NCBI GenBank assembly: GCA_037178625.1
Contig: CM074145.1
Location: 1,240,001 to 1,304,000, forward strand
Length of the DNA stretch: 64,000 bases
Direction of reading: 5' to 3'
From: Skeletonema tropicum
Taxonomy: Eukaryota > Bacillariophyta > Thalassiosirophyceae > Thalassiosirales > Thalassiosiraceae
Both the position numbers and the translations under genes were made by a program. The notes beneath the pieces were generated by a model, which saw nothing but the letters and a program-made list of their open reading frames with translations, made no database searches and was not told where the DNA came from. Numbering within the stretch: position 1 is the first letter of the stretch; every line of letters starts with the position of its first letter. Positions 40,763 to 51,339 of this stretch are shown piece by piece.

Positions 40763-43491
40763 AATCGAATCTACGTCTGATTTCGGTGATAGGTCCGACT
40801 TCTTCGTGAATAGCGGGGGTCGTATGTGGACAACATTGACTAGTGGCGACACTCTAGAGCTTTAGAATTGCGCGAATGAAAATGAAACAATCGAATGAAA
40901 AATTGTCCATTTATCTTTACTCTCTCTCTCTAGTAGAGAGCCTCGCTGTCTGTGCTCTAGTCACTGCGCGAGTTTTTGTCTAAATAATGGGGAAAGAAAG
41001 GAGGGATGATTTGTTCAATGTAAGTAGTGTTAAAGTATTGTGTATGCAACGCAACTAATCATGGAGAGGAATGTTTGTTGTTAAGCTACCTGCCCCTGCT
41101 CCTTCATGTTCAGCTCAACGCTTTGTCTGTGCATTAGCTTTCTTCTGTTTGGCTTGAGCATTCCGTTGTTTCAGCATACTTCTGTTTGGCTTGAGACTTA
41201 TCTTCTGGAGATATGGCTGGGCAACGCTTCTCATGTGCAATAGCAACCCTGCCCTACGCTTCCTTTCTTCTTCAGCATGCCCGACGATGCAACTTTGGAT
41301 TCAAAACCCAATTTTCTATAGGGAGAACTGCATAATTATACTGTCGCCAGCCATCATTTACCAACACAGACGAAGCCTGTCACGCCACTCTCATTGTACG
41401 TACACGCACACAGACACAGTTTTGTCAATTATGCCCGGATAATGAACAAGGATCTCCACGCAGAAACAAAGTCATGCAACAAATATCAAACAAATCTGCC
41501 GCCCTTGAGTTGTTCTCGAGATCCCGTAGTCATTCCCCTAAAATAGCTAATGTCATCTTTCCTTTCAACACTAGATAAGCACATAACTGAAGTATTGTTA
41601 GAAAATCCGCATGTCTCCTCTTAAACTCAATCAAATCTGCTTTTAATTCTTCCCCCGTGTAAACCGCACCGCTATTAATCAACACCTGAAACGAGATAGC
41701 TTTGAAGCAAGGATCGCCTCCATATGACATATTTACTGCCTTATAACCTCTTTCATGAAACTCACGTAAGAACGTTCCGGGAAGATTCACCTCCTCATCA
41801 TTTGGAATAGACGCCTCAAAACGACCCTCTTCTAACTATACATCGCTCTCTCCTGCCTGAGCAGTATGGTATTGGTATCGTGCACGCCTTTTCCCACCTT
41901 ACTTCCACTCATTCTCTTCAAACGAAATAAACTTCTACTTATTGTCTCGAGCCTTCAAGCCACAAGCAAGTTAGGCTTTAATGAACTAATCTCGAGCTTG
42001 CTTCAAGCAACAAATCATACCTACATACTTTAACCCATCCCTGCCGCGCGCGCGCCTCTTTTTTTTTCGTCCAACACCATGGTGCACCTCCACCCCCTAC
42101 ATGCCGACACCATAATACACTACGTAAACATAAATTGAGACGGCCCCGCTGCAGCAACTCACTCTCCAATAGCATTTCTATGAAGTGGTGCCCTTGATTC
42201 TTTTTCGGCCGACGCCATCGCTACATGTCATGGCACCAAAGTAGAGGTGCCGGAAAATGGCATGTTGACATCAGTGTGATGATGTACTTCCGTCATGGTC
42301 TTCAGGTGAATAGTTGGAGTTGCTTCGCCACCGAACTGGTTTGCAGACGCCAACATTATACTATTAGGCGGCGATCTATCCCTTTGATAGCGTGTGAAGG
42401 CTTTCTCTGAAGCATGCAGTGGCATGGTGAATATAGAGGGTGAAAATGGATATTTTCCACAAAATACATCAAAAAGGAGAATGCATATATCTGACAGAAA
42501 ATGAAATGAAATGGTGCCAAAAGTCAGTGAGGTGATGACTATAATATAACAATCAACGTGGTTGGTCTAGATATCTCCATTTCATTGCGGCTACAACAAC
42601 ATTAGACTAGTAGGGAAATAGCATTTTTTTGGGGGAAATGAGGAGCCCTATGCCACACAAACACGAGTATTTGAAGTGATATTAAGTGTATTCACCCTGT
42701 AAGTTGGGGACACTTTCACCACACAACACCAATAGCCATCTGTTGTGAGCGTTATAGAGTGGTTTCAGGGTATTATACGACTGCTAACAACACCATTCCT
42801 AACGGATGGCATCAAAACAACAGAGGACGATTCGACCTACTACTCCATTATTACGTGAAATTGGCATGTAATCAATAAAACTGATGATATATATCTATTA
42901 CCATAATATATAGAAGGAGTGTGTCATGCACCATGGCTATTAAATTACCGAATTGTATTAAATATGAGTATATTATGATGTTGCCCGGCATGTGCGGATT
43001 TCATGTCTGCGTAGGTTAGAGCCGTATACCATCACAACGACTTCGATTCGGCCGCCGCCGCTTACAGAATCGGAATCTGCACAAAAAAATGGGTTGGACA
43101 CAGTGTTGTAAGTTATGATTATGGGGGTGTCGGTCCGATATTACCATGGTTTGCCGTCGGATTCGTCATGGTGGAGATGTTTTTTGTTAGTGTGTGATGC
43201 GTGATGGCCCAGCACCGCCGCCGGCCGATGTCAGTGATACTGAATTAGTACCCCCAATATCTCGGGGAATGGTTGGAATACCACCATGGCACGTTGCAGA
43301 GGCGTTCTAAACTCAGTAAATGGAAAGTTATTGGTCTTTGAACCATAAGAATCGGACTATTATTGACGTAGTTATGGCTAGAAGTCGAAACGAGCACCGA
43401 ACGAGCACTGCGGCAGGGATGGGTTAACACTTAACACAGACACACATTCCTCCTCTAAAATTATTTAGATTCCTTTCGATGCCTTAGATGA

Positions 43492-43493
<2 letters not shown>
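40763..43493. other. Gene-poor interval with one hypothetical ORF
   Basis: About 2.7 kb of mostly noncoding DNA. A minus-strand ORF at 41790-41530 (MNLPGTFLREFHERGYKAVN; ELKADLIEFKRRHADFLTIL) has protein-like composition and could be a gene fragment, but I recognise no family. A CT/CTAG-rich short tract occurs near 40918-40940 and an ATATAT-rich stretch near 42885-42970. Nothing else was recognised. Confidence 0.4.

Positions 43494-43572
<79 letters not shown>
43494..43572. repeat. (GT)n microsatellite, about 39 units
   Basis: A pure GT dinucleotide tract. It directly abuts the B2 end of the tyrosine-recombinase element; a further GTGTGTGTGT (50757-50766) abuts its other end, so the element sits within a GT microsatellite. 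Confidence 0.97.
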
Positions 43573-43573
<1 letters not shown>

Positions 43574-43577
<4 letters not shown>

Positions 43578-43762
43578 CTGCGGAAAACCGGCGTCGCGCC
43601 TTGGTCCTCCTGTGTGGTCTGTCACGCTAGAAAAAGAGGTACTAGAGCTGCTTATTGCAGACTACGTTATGTGTATGCAAAGATGTCTCTAGTAATCAGG
43701 TACAAACTACTCTAAGTTTGGACCCAGCCTCGAAAGCCGAAGTAAATTCGGCAGTGTCAGCC
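43574..43762 (-). repeat. B2 split direct repeat
   Basis: 189 bp starting TTTCCTGCGGAAAACCGGCG and ending GGCAGTGTCAGCC on the plus strand; matches B1 at 43978-44166 without visible differences. Outer end of the element, next to the GT tract. Confidence 0.95.
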
Positions 43763-43780
43763 GGGTCGGGTGGGTGGGAA

Positions 43781-43977
43781 AAAAAAGATGAACAGCTATA
43801 GGATTGTTCTACACGATATTGGTGCTTGATGAACAATGTCCATGGCTGTTCTCTCTCTCTCAACATCCCTTCTGTCTGTCCCTAACGACCAGAGCGATGC
43901 GAGAAGCCGGAAGAAAGAGAAGGAGAAAGACAGGTGTGACGAGATCCGATTTCGTGCGGGCCAAGTCTACCTGTGAT
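43781..43977 (-). repeat. A2 split direct repeat
   Basis: 197 bp starting AAAAAAGATGAACAGCTATA and ending AAGTCTACCTGTGAT on the plus strand; identical to A1 at 50560-50756. It directly abuts B1. Confidence 0.95.
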
Positions 43978-44166
43978 TTTCCTGCGGAAAACCGGCGTCG
44001 CGCCTTGGTCCTCCTGTGTGGTCTGTCACGCTAGAAAAAGAGGTACTAGAGCTGCTTATTGCAGACTACGTTATGTGTATGCAAAGATGTCTCTAGTAAT
44101 CAGGTACAAACTACTCTAAGTTTGGACCCAGCCTCGAAAGCCGAAGTAAATTCGGCAGTGTCAGCC
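43978..44166 (-). repeat. B1 split direct repeat
   Basis: Second 189-bp B copy, between A2 and the recombinase gene. The A2/B1 junction (43977/43978) joins the two outer ends, as in a circular intermediate. Confidence 0.95.
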
Positions 44167-44301
44167 ACCATGAGAGATGTGATGACACGAGGTGTGAAGA
44201 ATGTCGAATACTTCGTGTCAACACAAAGACGACGAATGAACGTAGGGAATAGGCGTGAAATGACCACACAGAGGAACATGGTGTAAAAAAAGAAGCGCAC
44301 C

Positions 44302-45666
44302 TCATTCCGCTCGGGTTAGAGCAGAGTGTTTGGTATAAGCCAGCTCATGAGGTTCGGGATCTCGATAGCGTTTGCCGTCCGTAGTAGGCAGAGGAGGGAG
44401 ATTGATATTAGATATCTGCATTGCAGCAGTATGTTGATCTGCTGAGTAGAATGAATTGCGGAGATACATCAGGAATGTGTTGCCTTTCCAGCGAAGGCGG
44501 GTTTGGATGTAGGAATCGGACATATTGGCCCTGTGAAGAATATTCGCTGCCGTGACACGAATAGAATGACACGTCCAGTTAAGGAGAGATTTGTCGGTAG
44601 GACTAAGGTTGAAGGTTGTTTGAGCGGAACCCCGAATGAATTTCGCCACTTGTGAAGCCCTGATAAGGGCATAACCCGTAGGAGAGGAAGGGTCTGCGTA
44701 CACTGCTAATGGGATAGAAGCAGAGACGTTGAGAGCAAACGCTCGAAGCGCAATACGAAATGCTGCTAGAACCGGACAAACTGAAGGACGTTCATAATCT
44801 CGTTTGTAAGGAATAACTTGGCCATTGTCCTTGTTCGTTTGAAAACGCCAACAAATCTTGACTCCGTCCACCACAGTAACGTGAGCCGGAGTCAAATTAT
44901 AAATGCGATGGCCAGACTTATCAAAGAATCGAAAATCCTCCCCTATAAATGCCTTTGGTTGAGGTGTGTCCTGAGCAATTGTGGGTTCGGTCATTTCGAT
45001 GCCTGGACCGTCCTGACACCACTCACTGCGACGTGCCCCCGTGAAGCGGCCAAGCAAAATCCAATCCAGTATAGAGGACTCTAACGAATGAGGTTGCTGG
45101 AGACGGACTAACTTCAACATATTGGCTAGCATAGAGTCGTAAATCGTCTCTTTCCGATTCTTGACAGATTCGTATGACTTGACAGCTTGCAGAAGAGGAG
45201 TGACCAAGTCCTCCTTCACGAAGATTGGGTCCGTTGGGTCAGGTAGATTTCTATTACTGTGAAGACCGATCGCAGCAGAGAGATATCCGCGAAGGGTAGC
45301 GTGCTTGATGCGAATAGACTTGATGGTATTGCCTTGGATAAGATGGACGGTATAACATGCAAGGAGGAGATGGCGAGCCTCAAGAGGGGCCGATTCCATG
45401 CATGGATCCTTAACATCGACCATTTCACAAAACTTCAGGTAGTGAATGATCCTGGATTTTCGAGTACGATGCGGTTTAGACGCAGTGGATCGACGAGTTT
45501 CCCTTTCAATAGTTGCCCTGTCGATAATGTCTCTGTAATGACGGAGAGACGCTCTTGACCTGGCTGAAAACTCGAAAACATTGATGCGGATGAGATCCGG
45601 ATCCGGATGATTATGATAGAAAACACACCCAAATTTCGTCGCTCCATGCCAGAAAGGTTGGATCAA
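44302..45666 (-). CDS. Tyrosine recombinase (integrase) of the split-repeat element
   Basis: Open frame of about 454 residues. The phage-integrase fold residues are visible: first Arg in GRFTGARRSEW (about 212), HxxR in CHSIRVTAANIL (H367, R370), Trp in LRWKGNTF (W393, the usual His/Trp position) and the nucleophile Tyr in LMYLRN (Y401). The N-terminal half (residues 40-190) is helical and resembles the core-binding domain (RKSRIIHYLKFCE; ATLRGYLSAAIGLH). The enzyme would join circular element DNA to the target by strand exchange. The frame has no ATG before residue 83 (it opens near a TTG), so it is probably made by splicing, readthrough or as part of a longer product. It ends 136 bp before the B1 repeat. 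Confidence 0.85.
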   Translation of the reverse strand: MIQPFWHGATKFGCVFYHNHPDPDLIRINVFEFSARSRASLRHYRDIIDRATIERETRRSTASKPHRTRKSRIIHYLKFCEMVDVKDPCMESAPLEARHLLLACYTVHLIQGNTIKSIRIKHATLRGYLSAAIGLHSNRNLPDPTDPIFVKEDLVTPLLQAVKSYESVKNRKETIYDSMLANMLKLVRLQQPHSLESSILDWILLGRFTGARRSEWCQDGPGIEMTEPTIAQDTPQPKAFIGEDFRFFDKSGHRIYNLTPAHVTVVDGVKICWRFQTNKDNGQVIPYKRDYERPSVCPVLAAFRIALRAFALNVSASIPLAVYADPSSPTGYALIRASQVAKFIRGSAQTTFNLSPTDKSLLNWTCHSIRVTAANILHRANMSDSYIQTRLRWKGNTFLMYLRNSFYSADQHTAAMQISNINLPPLPTTDGKRYRDPEPHELAYTKHSALTRAE

Positions 45667-48600
45667 GACTACTAGGGGAAGATGGATGATGACCGAAGAG
45701 CTGCGCGGGTTCCGAAACCACTATCCATTCTTTGGCTGTGTGAGTCCAATAGTAGGGCTTCCTCGGCTGATAAAGAGGCCTCATCAAATCATCAAACGTA
45801 TCACCTTATCCCAAGAGACTGTGTCGAGAAAGGTCAGATTTTCCTCACGGGATGAACATAAACTCAATAGACGCTGCAATGGCCTGTTCAATGCGGATCC
45901 AACAGTACACCTATATCTATATACGAACAGCCATGTGGAGTACCGACCGGAATTCCCGACTCGGGACGAATCGCGTGGTGTTTGACGACTCTAAAGAGAC
46001 ATCCCACCGAAAAGGGTCCAAATATTTACGATGCTAGTCGCGAAGAGTTGTATCTTGAAACAACCCTTGAACTAGTTCTTCCAATTCGCAGGAGAGACAC
46101 CAGAACAGAAAAGTGCAACCAATTTGAACCCAATGCTGAGAGAATATAGTGTAGCTAAAGGCCCCCACTCGTCGGAGGAGAGACAAATATAAATGATGAG
46201 AGATAACACGTGCGCTGTGTGCGATCGAGTGATCAAAGTGGAAGAGAAATATGTACGTTTGACATGCCGAACAACGCCAAACCGGTTTCAACGATTGGCA
46301 GTTGGGACTGAGAATGTGAGCGAAAAAAAAAGGGAGCTGTTGTGGCTCGTACAAACAGGGGGATGTGTGATTGAGAATCGATCCACCTGCGATCACAGTA
46401 TGTGGAGGGCGTTAAGAGTGGGAATGACGACTACATTGAAACACTTGGAGTCGACAGTCGAGAGAGGTGTGAGGAATTGTGATGACAAGAGAGTGTCGGG
46501 ACAAATATAGCGGAGAAACATCACAAGCACGGATGACCCAGTACTATTGATTAGGGGAATGACTTGGAGTTGGTCAAGTCGAGCAGAGAGGATCCAGCGG
46601 ATTGTGTTGAATGCGCCAGGAGGCGGTAGAGCCGCGAGAGAGCTGTACGCAGAGGGAAGAGGAAAGTCTCCGAAGAGAATACAAATGTCAAGGCCGGAAC
46701 GCGAGACAACGAGCGAGATAGGGATTGAAGAATAGAGACAATTGTGGCAAGAGCCCACCACCAGAAAGGCAGGAGCGAAGCGAAGCAGAGAGTGCGATAC
46801 TGTACTCCACCCAATGTGAATTGTACAGCGAATAAGTTGATAGGTCCGATGAAGAACGAGATGAAGAGAGGGAGAAGTTTCCTTCCCATGCAATCGAGTT
46901 GCGAGTAGACAATAAATGCCGAATGATGCGAGAAAAACAAAGCCATCATGGAACCCGATCATATGTAGACGTAAACATAGCTTGCTGGCTGAATGATGCG
47001 AGAATAAGTATTGCGTGTGCAATGTCGGATGGTGCCGATAAAGGCGCCGAGATGAAGATATCCTTCCTACAATCGGGGGTTGTATTTAATCCGCAAGCGC
47101 CAATGATGCGCCCAAGGTACAGCTGTCGCTTACCCCGATATCATCGGTTCCACTCCCATATGCAGGTGCAAGCGGAAGCTGTGGTGGGCCAAGAGGCTAT
47201 ACAAGTACAGGGTCACCCCAGCCAAGATTGCAGTGCTGAACGAGCACTTGACCGCAGAAGAATTCAATGAACTGTCCCAACCCTAGTTTGACATTAGCCA
47301 AGAGGGAATTATCGAGACTATCGTCTGTGGTTGATAAAGAGACCAGGTGATATAAAGAGGTCGTACAAGACGACAGAAAGTTCAGCCAATCCCTGAACTG
47401 GGATATGGTTAGAGGCCCAGAAGGTGAGAAGCAGAGCTGCCGGGAGGGATCCTGAGAGAGACCGAGGTGCCCTAGCCCTAGCAAGGTACATACGACCACA
47501 GACTCAGAGAGAGATCCCAGCAGGGACGCCCTGGTTCAACGCCTCACACACCCGAAAATGTATGAGAGTGAAGATGATGAGGGAGAGTAAAATATCGTCG
47601 CCGTCTGGAAGGAAGATTTTACTGCGAAGTTTGCGGCAAATGGCACCTCACCATGGGCCGATTGTGGTATGGATAATCGCAAGAGAAAGAGAGACCACCC
47701 CGGGAGGGGAGGATAAAGAGTCTGAATTCGATGAGAGTGGATTGAAGATCTAGAGGAGACGCTGAGCGCTGAACAACCGAGAAATAGATAGGCCCGTCAA
47801 AGAGCGAGATATAACTCCCAGGGAGTCATGGGATAAAGTAAAAGTGCCAGGCCTCTGATCCGTTCCAGCGTGCGGATAAGTGCTGAAGAGAGCCAAAGGA
47901 ATGATGCCCTGATGATAAGGTCATGTTTCCAGAGGTGCAGATAGATGACTTGCCCCGCATTGAGTGAAGTCCGAAGAGGGATAGATAGAAGAATTGCCCA
48001 TAGAGACACTAAAATCATGTCGAATTAATTGCCGAGCAATGAATCGAGAACCAGATAAAAGACCGAAGAGGATGGATAGAGTAAAATCCCCCGAGGGGGC
48101 GGAGAAAAGTCCCACAGAGGGAGAACGATAGAAGACTAGCCCACGTCAGGCCAGTCAACTAAATTGAGCAGAGCGAATGAATTGCTGAGAATTAACTCGA
48201 TGGACGATTGGTCGTGCGACCGTGATATGTATTGCCATAAGGCCACTGATTTATTTCAGATGATAGATGTTTTTGACGATTGATTTTCAGATGAATGATT
48301 TTTAGGGGTCGAGCTCCAAATCCCAATCCAATTTTTTCCAGAGGGGGTAACAAACCATAACAATGAGACCACCAATTCCGTTCGATATAACCACAACTCG
48401 GCCGCCCTCGCAAAAAACACTTGTCAACGAAAAACACCGTCCATGATAATTGTTATGGTCGAAAATCCAAAAAGACACCTCAACTTAATCATCGATATCA
48501 CGACCCGTAATATTGCCCTCTTGGCAGGTAGTCGAGATAGATTGATGGCCAAACCAGGCCGAGAGAGTGCAGACTGTTCATTAGAACGTGCCGAGACTGG

Positions 48601-49064
48601 GGCCATAGTGCCGAGATACTGGGGCCGTTTAGGCCGATGTTGACATATAGATGCCGAGATATTGGGGCCATTTAGGCCGATGTTGGCAGAAACTCAGTAA
48701 CATCATCAGACAACTTCCCCGTGACGACAAACTCCGCTCCCCAACCAGTAATAAAACCGATATTAGCGACAACAATAACGTACATCTTTCCCCCATCGAG
48801 ATGAGAAGCCAAACAAGGAAATTTATTCCCCAAGAACGGCGAACCCAATGGAAACTCGCTATCATCATCCCAACGTAGAAGAGGTTGCAAATATTGACAG
48901 GTGCCACCGCTGGTTGATCCTTTTTAGCCCGTGTGCTTAAGTTTCCCACGAACTGGTCGCCCTCCGGATCGTAAAAGGGGAGGGTGCCATGAGTTAATTC
49001 GAGCGAACCGTCGGATAACATAGTGATCAAGGAGATGCCACAAAGCAAATCAATGAATAATCAG
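45667..49064. other. Internal region of the element without recognisable RT
   Basis: In related elements this interval would encode RT and RNase H on the minus strand. Only short frames are seen (minus 47022-46393, 47499-47197, 48115-47921, 48018-47797), and none shows a YxDD box or a polymerase palm motif. Motif units of GAGATATTGGGGCCGTTTAGG type occur at 48595-48680. The reading is rich in purines on the plus strand. Either RT is lost or too diverged to see by eye. Confidence 0.55.
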
Positions 49065-49120
49065 TCATGGTGGCGAGGCGCCCCTTATCCGTCCCTCCGA
49101 ACGGGCGGAGAACTGCTTTA
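48686..49120. repeat. Internal duplication of the element's 5' ORF (diverged copy)
   Basis: About 435 bp closely repeat 49409-49862, with a small deletion (a stretch around TCCTTCTTATCCACGACAG is missing) and scattered differences. The copy encodes part of the same protein (CGISLITM; GSLELTHGTLPFYDPEGDQF) but soon shifts frame. Confidence 0.85.
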
Positions 49121-49877
49121 TGCCTACTGCTCCTCCCAAGGTGATGGTTCCCCCCAAAGGATTAGTAGGGACCAAAAAAGGCGCCAAGTTATCAGTGTTT
49201 CGAGTACACGCATCCTCATACCTCTGCTGATCTGCGGGGCTAAGAAAGGACCACGCATAAAAGGGGTGGGATTCCACCGTGACGTTGGACGGAAGAGTGG
49301 GAAGAACAGAGGCCAACTCCTTCAAGTTAGCAAGAACCGCCTCCCCCAACACCTTCTTGTGGTTTGAGACTAACTTCTTCCACTTTGGTGCCAAAGGATG
49401 AATGGTCGTCAGAAACTGAGTAACATCATCAGACAACTTCCCCGTGACGACAAACTTCGCTCCCCAACCAGTAATAAAACCGATATTAGCTGCAACAATA
49501 ACGTACGTCTTTCCCCCATCTAGATGAGAAGCCAAACAAGGAAATTTATTCCCCAAGAATGGCGGACCGAATGGAAACTCGCTATCATCATCCCAATCCT
49601 TCTTATCCACGACAGTGTAGAAGAGGTTGCAAATATTGACAGGTGCCACCGCTGGTTGATCCTTAGTAGCCCGTGTGCTTAAGTTTCCCACGAACTGGTC
49701 GCCCTCTGGATCGTAAAAGGGGAGGGTGCCATGAGTTAATTCGAACGAACCATCGGGTGACATAGTGATCAAGGAGATGCCACAAACCAATGAGTGATCG
49801 GTCATGGTTGCGAGGCGTCCCTTATCCGTCCCTCCAAACTGGCGGAGAACTGCTTTCTTGAAGGCAGGGGTTGACAA
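49065..49877 (-). CDS. 5' ORF of the split-repeat element, Gag-like by position
   Basis: Open frame of 270 residues in the first position after A1, where Gag lies in DIRS-order elements. It contains SPDGSFELTHGTLPFYDPEG, ASHLDGGKTYVIVAANIGF, PLAPKWKKLVSNHKKVLGEA and HPFYAWSFLSPADQQRYEDA. There is no CCHC knuckle or known domain. The frame has no ATG at its head (TTG at 49877) and can be extended upstream to about 49926, where a CTTCAG acceptor-like sequence stands, so splicing from a leader is possible. The Gag role is inferred only from position. Confidence 0.5.
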   Translation of the reverse strand: MSTPAFKKAVLRQFGGTDKGRLATMTDHSLVCGISLITMSPDGSFELTHGTLPFYDPEGDQFVGNLSTRATKDQPAVAPVNICNLFYTVVDKKDWDDDSEFPFGPPFLGNKFPCLASHLDGGKTYVIVAANIGFITGWGAKFVVTGKLSDDVTQFLTTIHPLAPKWKKLVSNHKKVLGEAVLANLKELASVLPTLPSNVTVESHPFYAWSFLSPADQQRYEDACTRNTDNLAPFLVPTNPLGGTITLGGAVGIKQFSARSEGRIRGASPP

Positions 49878-50207
49878 TGTGTCTTTGGAAGCCGTGAGGG
49901 AACCTCCCGCTCCGATAGTAGAAATGGCTGAAGAATAAAAATTTTAGCCGATGAAAAGTTGGTAGAGAAGAAGAGGTGAGAAAATATTTCTTATGGATAT
50001 GGTCAAGTTAGGGCATATGATCGTGATTTTTAGACGCTGAAACATCCCCCTTGATATATATTCTGGGCGCCCCCAACCCCTAAGGGTCGCTGCAGTCCCC
50101 CCCGACGAATTAAAAAAAGACCGAAAGGTCAGAAAGAGCTGGTCTCACGGACCGATAGAGAATTGGCAGATATCATGCCGAGAAAAAAGCCTGACCAGGC
50201 TGATCGA

Positions 50208-50505
50208 GATGTTGGGGCCGTTATAGACCGATAGGGGTTGGCTGATAGAGGCCATTGGCAGACTGCCAAGATATTGGGGCCGTTATAGACCGATAGGGGT
50301 TGGCTGATAGAGGCCATTGGCAGAATGCCAAGATATTGGGGCCGTTATAGACCGATAGGGGTTGGCTGATAGAGGCCATTGGCAGAATGCCAAGATATTG
50401 GGGCCGTTATAGACCGATAGGGGTTGGCTGATAGAGGCCATTGGCAGAATGCCAAGATATTGGGGCCGTAAAGACCGATAGGGATTGGCTGATAGAGGCC
50501 AGATT
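50208..50505. repeat. 62-bp tandem repeat, nearly five copies
   Basis: Units of the form AGATATTGGGGCCGTTATAG, ACCGATAGGGGTTGGCTGAT, then AGAGGCCATTGGCAGAATGCC recur every 62 bp (starts at about 50207, 50269, 50331, 50393 and 50455). They lie between A1 and the 5' ORF of the element, in its leader. Confidence 0.93.
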
Positions 50506-50559
50506 TACTATGCTGACTTTTAAATGACTACTGCTGGTACGGACCGACATGGTAGCAAT

Positions 50560-50756
50560 AAAAAAGATGAACAGCTATAGGATTGTTCTACACGATATTG
50601 GTGCTTGATGAACAATGTCCATGGCTGTTCTCTCTCTCTCAACATCCCTTCTGTCTGTCCCTAACGACCAGAGCGATGCGAGAAGCCGGAAGAAAGAGAA
50701 GGAGAAAGACAGGTGTGACGAGATCCGATTTCGTGCGGGCCAAGTCTACCTGTGAT
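50560..50756 (-). repeat. A1 split direct repeat
   Basis: Single A copy at the 5' end of the element (minus-strand reading), identical to 43781-43977 and followed on the plus strand by GTGTGTGTGT. Confidence 0.95.
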
Positions 50757-50805
50757 GTGTGTGTGTAACTTAATTTAAAAGGCAGTAGGCTGAGGTAGGT
50801 AGGTA

Positions 50806-51160
50806 TATCCCAACCATTTTTTGAAATATCCTTTTAAAAGGATATTTACGTAGAGCTCTGGTATGTTTCTACGTGGGAGGCAAATATCCTTTTTGAAGGA
50901 TACCCATAGGCCTCGTGCAAATAAGTACCTTGTTGTTGGTAAATATCAGTGCCATGTGTGGCCTTTAGGTCACTTTATCGAGTAGAAGGGCTACAGGTTT
51001 TTGAGGGGAAACACAAAAGGAGCTGTACTCTACTCGCTAGCTTTAATCACTAACAAGTCGGAGTAGCAAATATCCTTTAAAAAGGATATTTCAGGTCGTT
51101 TGGGTACTGAGCCCGACAGCAAATATCCTTTTAAAAGGATATTTCAAAATGGTTGGGATA
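50806..51160. mobile_element. 355-bp MITE with TA target duplication and nested palindromes
   Basis: The ends are inverted repeats of about 43 bp (TATCCCAACCATTTTTTGAA left; complement of the right end TATCCCAACCATTTTGAAAT), continuing into the palindrome AAATATCCTTTTAAAAGGATATTT at both ends. Two more related palindromic motifs lie inside (near 50882 and 51067). TA flanks both sides (50804-50805 and 51161-51162). The related locus at 33140 reads GGTATCCTGA with a single TA, consistent with an empty site. No coding capacity. TA duplication suggests mobilisation by a Tc1/mariner-type transposase. Confidence 0.8.
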
Positions 51161-51236
51161 TATCCTGACAAAGCCCATCGGTTATGGAGCAAAGTGGCGC
51201 GCCCGAGCGAGGAGAGACAAAAATTTTCAGCTCATC
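51161..51236. repeat. Dispersed 75-85 bp repeat, copy 2 (contains GGCGCGCC)
   Basis: Second copy of the repeat at 33142-33226, about 100-180 bp upstream of the exonuclease 1 start. Shared core: AAAGCCCATCGGTTATG, then AAAGTGGCGCGCCCGAGCGA, then GGAGAGACA. GGCGCGCC is close to an E2F/DP site core. Confidence 0.8.
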
Positions 51237-51339
51237 TTTTGAGCGAGCTAATGAAGAAGATGATGGAACGAATCCTCTCAACATACAATACAATAAGTAA
51301 CCACCTCTTCGTTCCATTCGCTCAGTTCTTATTCTGACA

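Larger units (their letters stand above)
43574..50756 (-). mobile_element. Tyrosine-recombinase element with split direct repeats (Ngaro/PAT-like, DIRS order)
   Basis: Read on the minus strand the order is A1 (50756-50560), internal region, B1 (44166-43978), A2 (43977-43781), an 18-bp G-rich spacer and B2 (43762-43574). The two A copies (197 bp) and the two B copies (189 bp) appear identical. A1-internal-B1-A2-B2 is the split-direct-repeat layout of Ngaro and PAT retrotransposons, where the B1/A2 junction represents the joined ends of the circular intermediate. The tyrosine recombinase gene lies just before B1, as in those elements. Both outer ends abut GT repeats and no target duplication is evident, as expected for recombinase-mediated insertion. 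The internal region has no long RT frame, so this copy is probably non-autonomous. Confidence 0.85.

Noticed and set aside
43488..43715. A frame encoding a long Cys-Val repeat
   Set aside because: It is simply the translation of the (GT)n microsatellite.
43574..44166. Interpretation of the repeats at 43.6-44.2 kb as ordinary LTRs or a local tandem duplication
   Set aside because: The two repeat types are ordered B-A-B at one end and only A at the other end, 6.4 kb away; this fits split direct repeats, not paired LTRs or a simple tandem duplication.
46393..47022. A 209-codon minus frame inside the split-repeat element as a possible RT/RNase H
   Set aside because: No polymerase or RNase H motif could be found in it or in the other frames; left as unassigned internal sequence.
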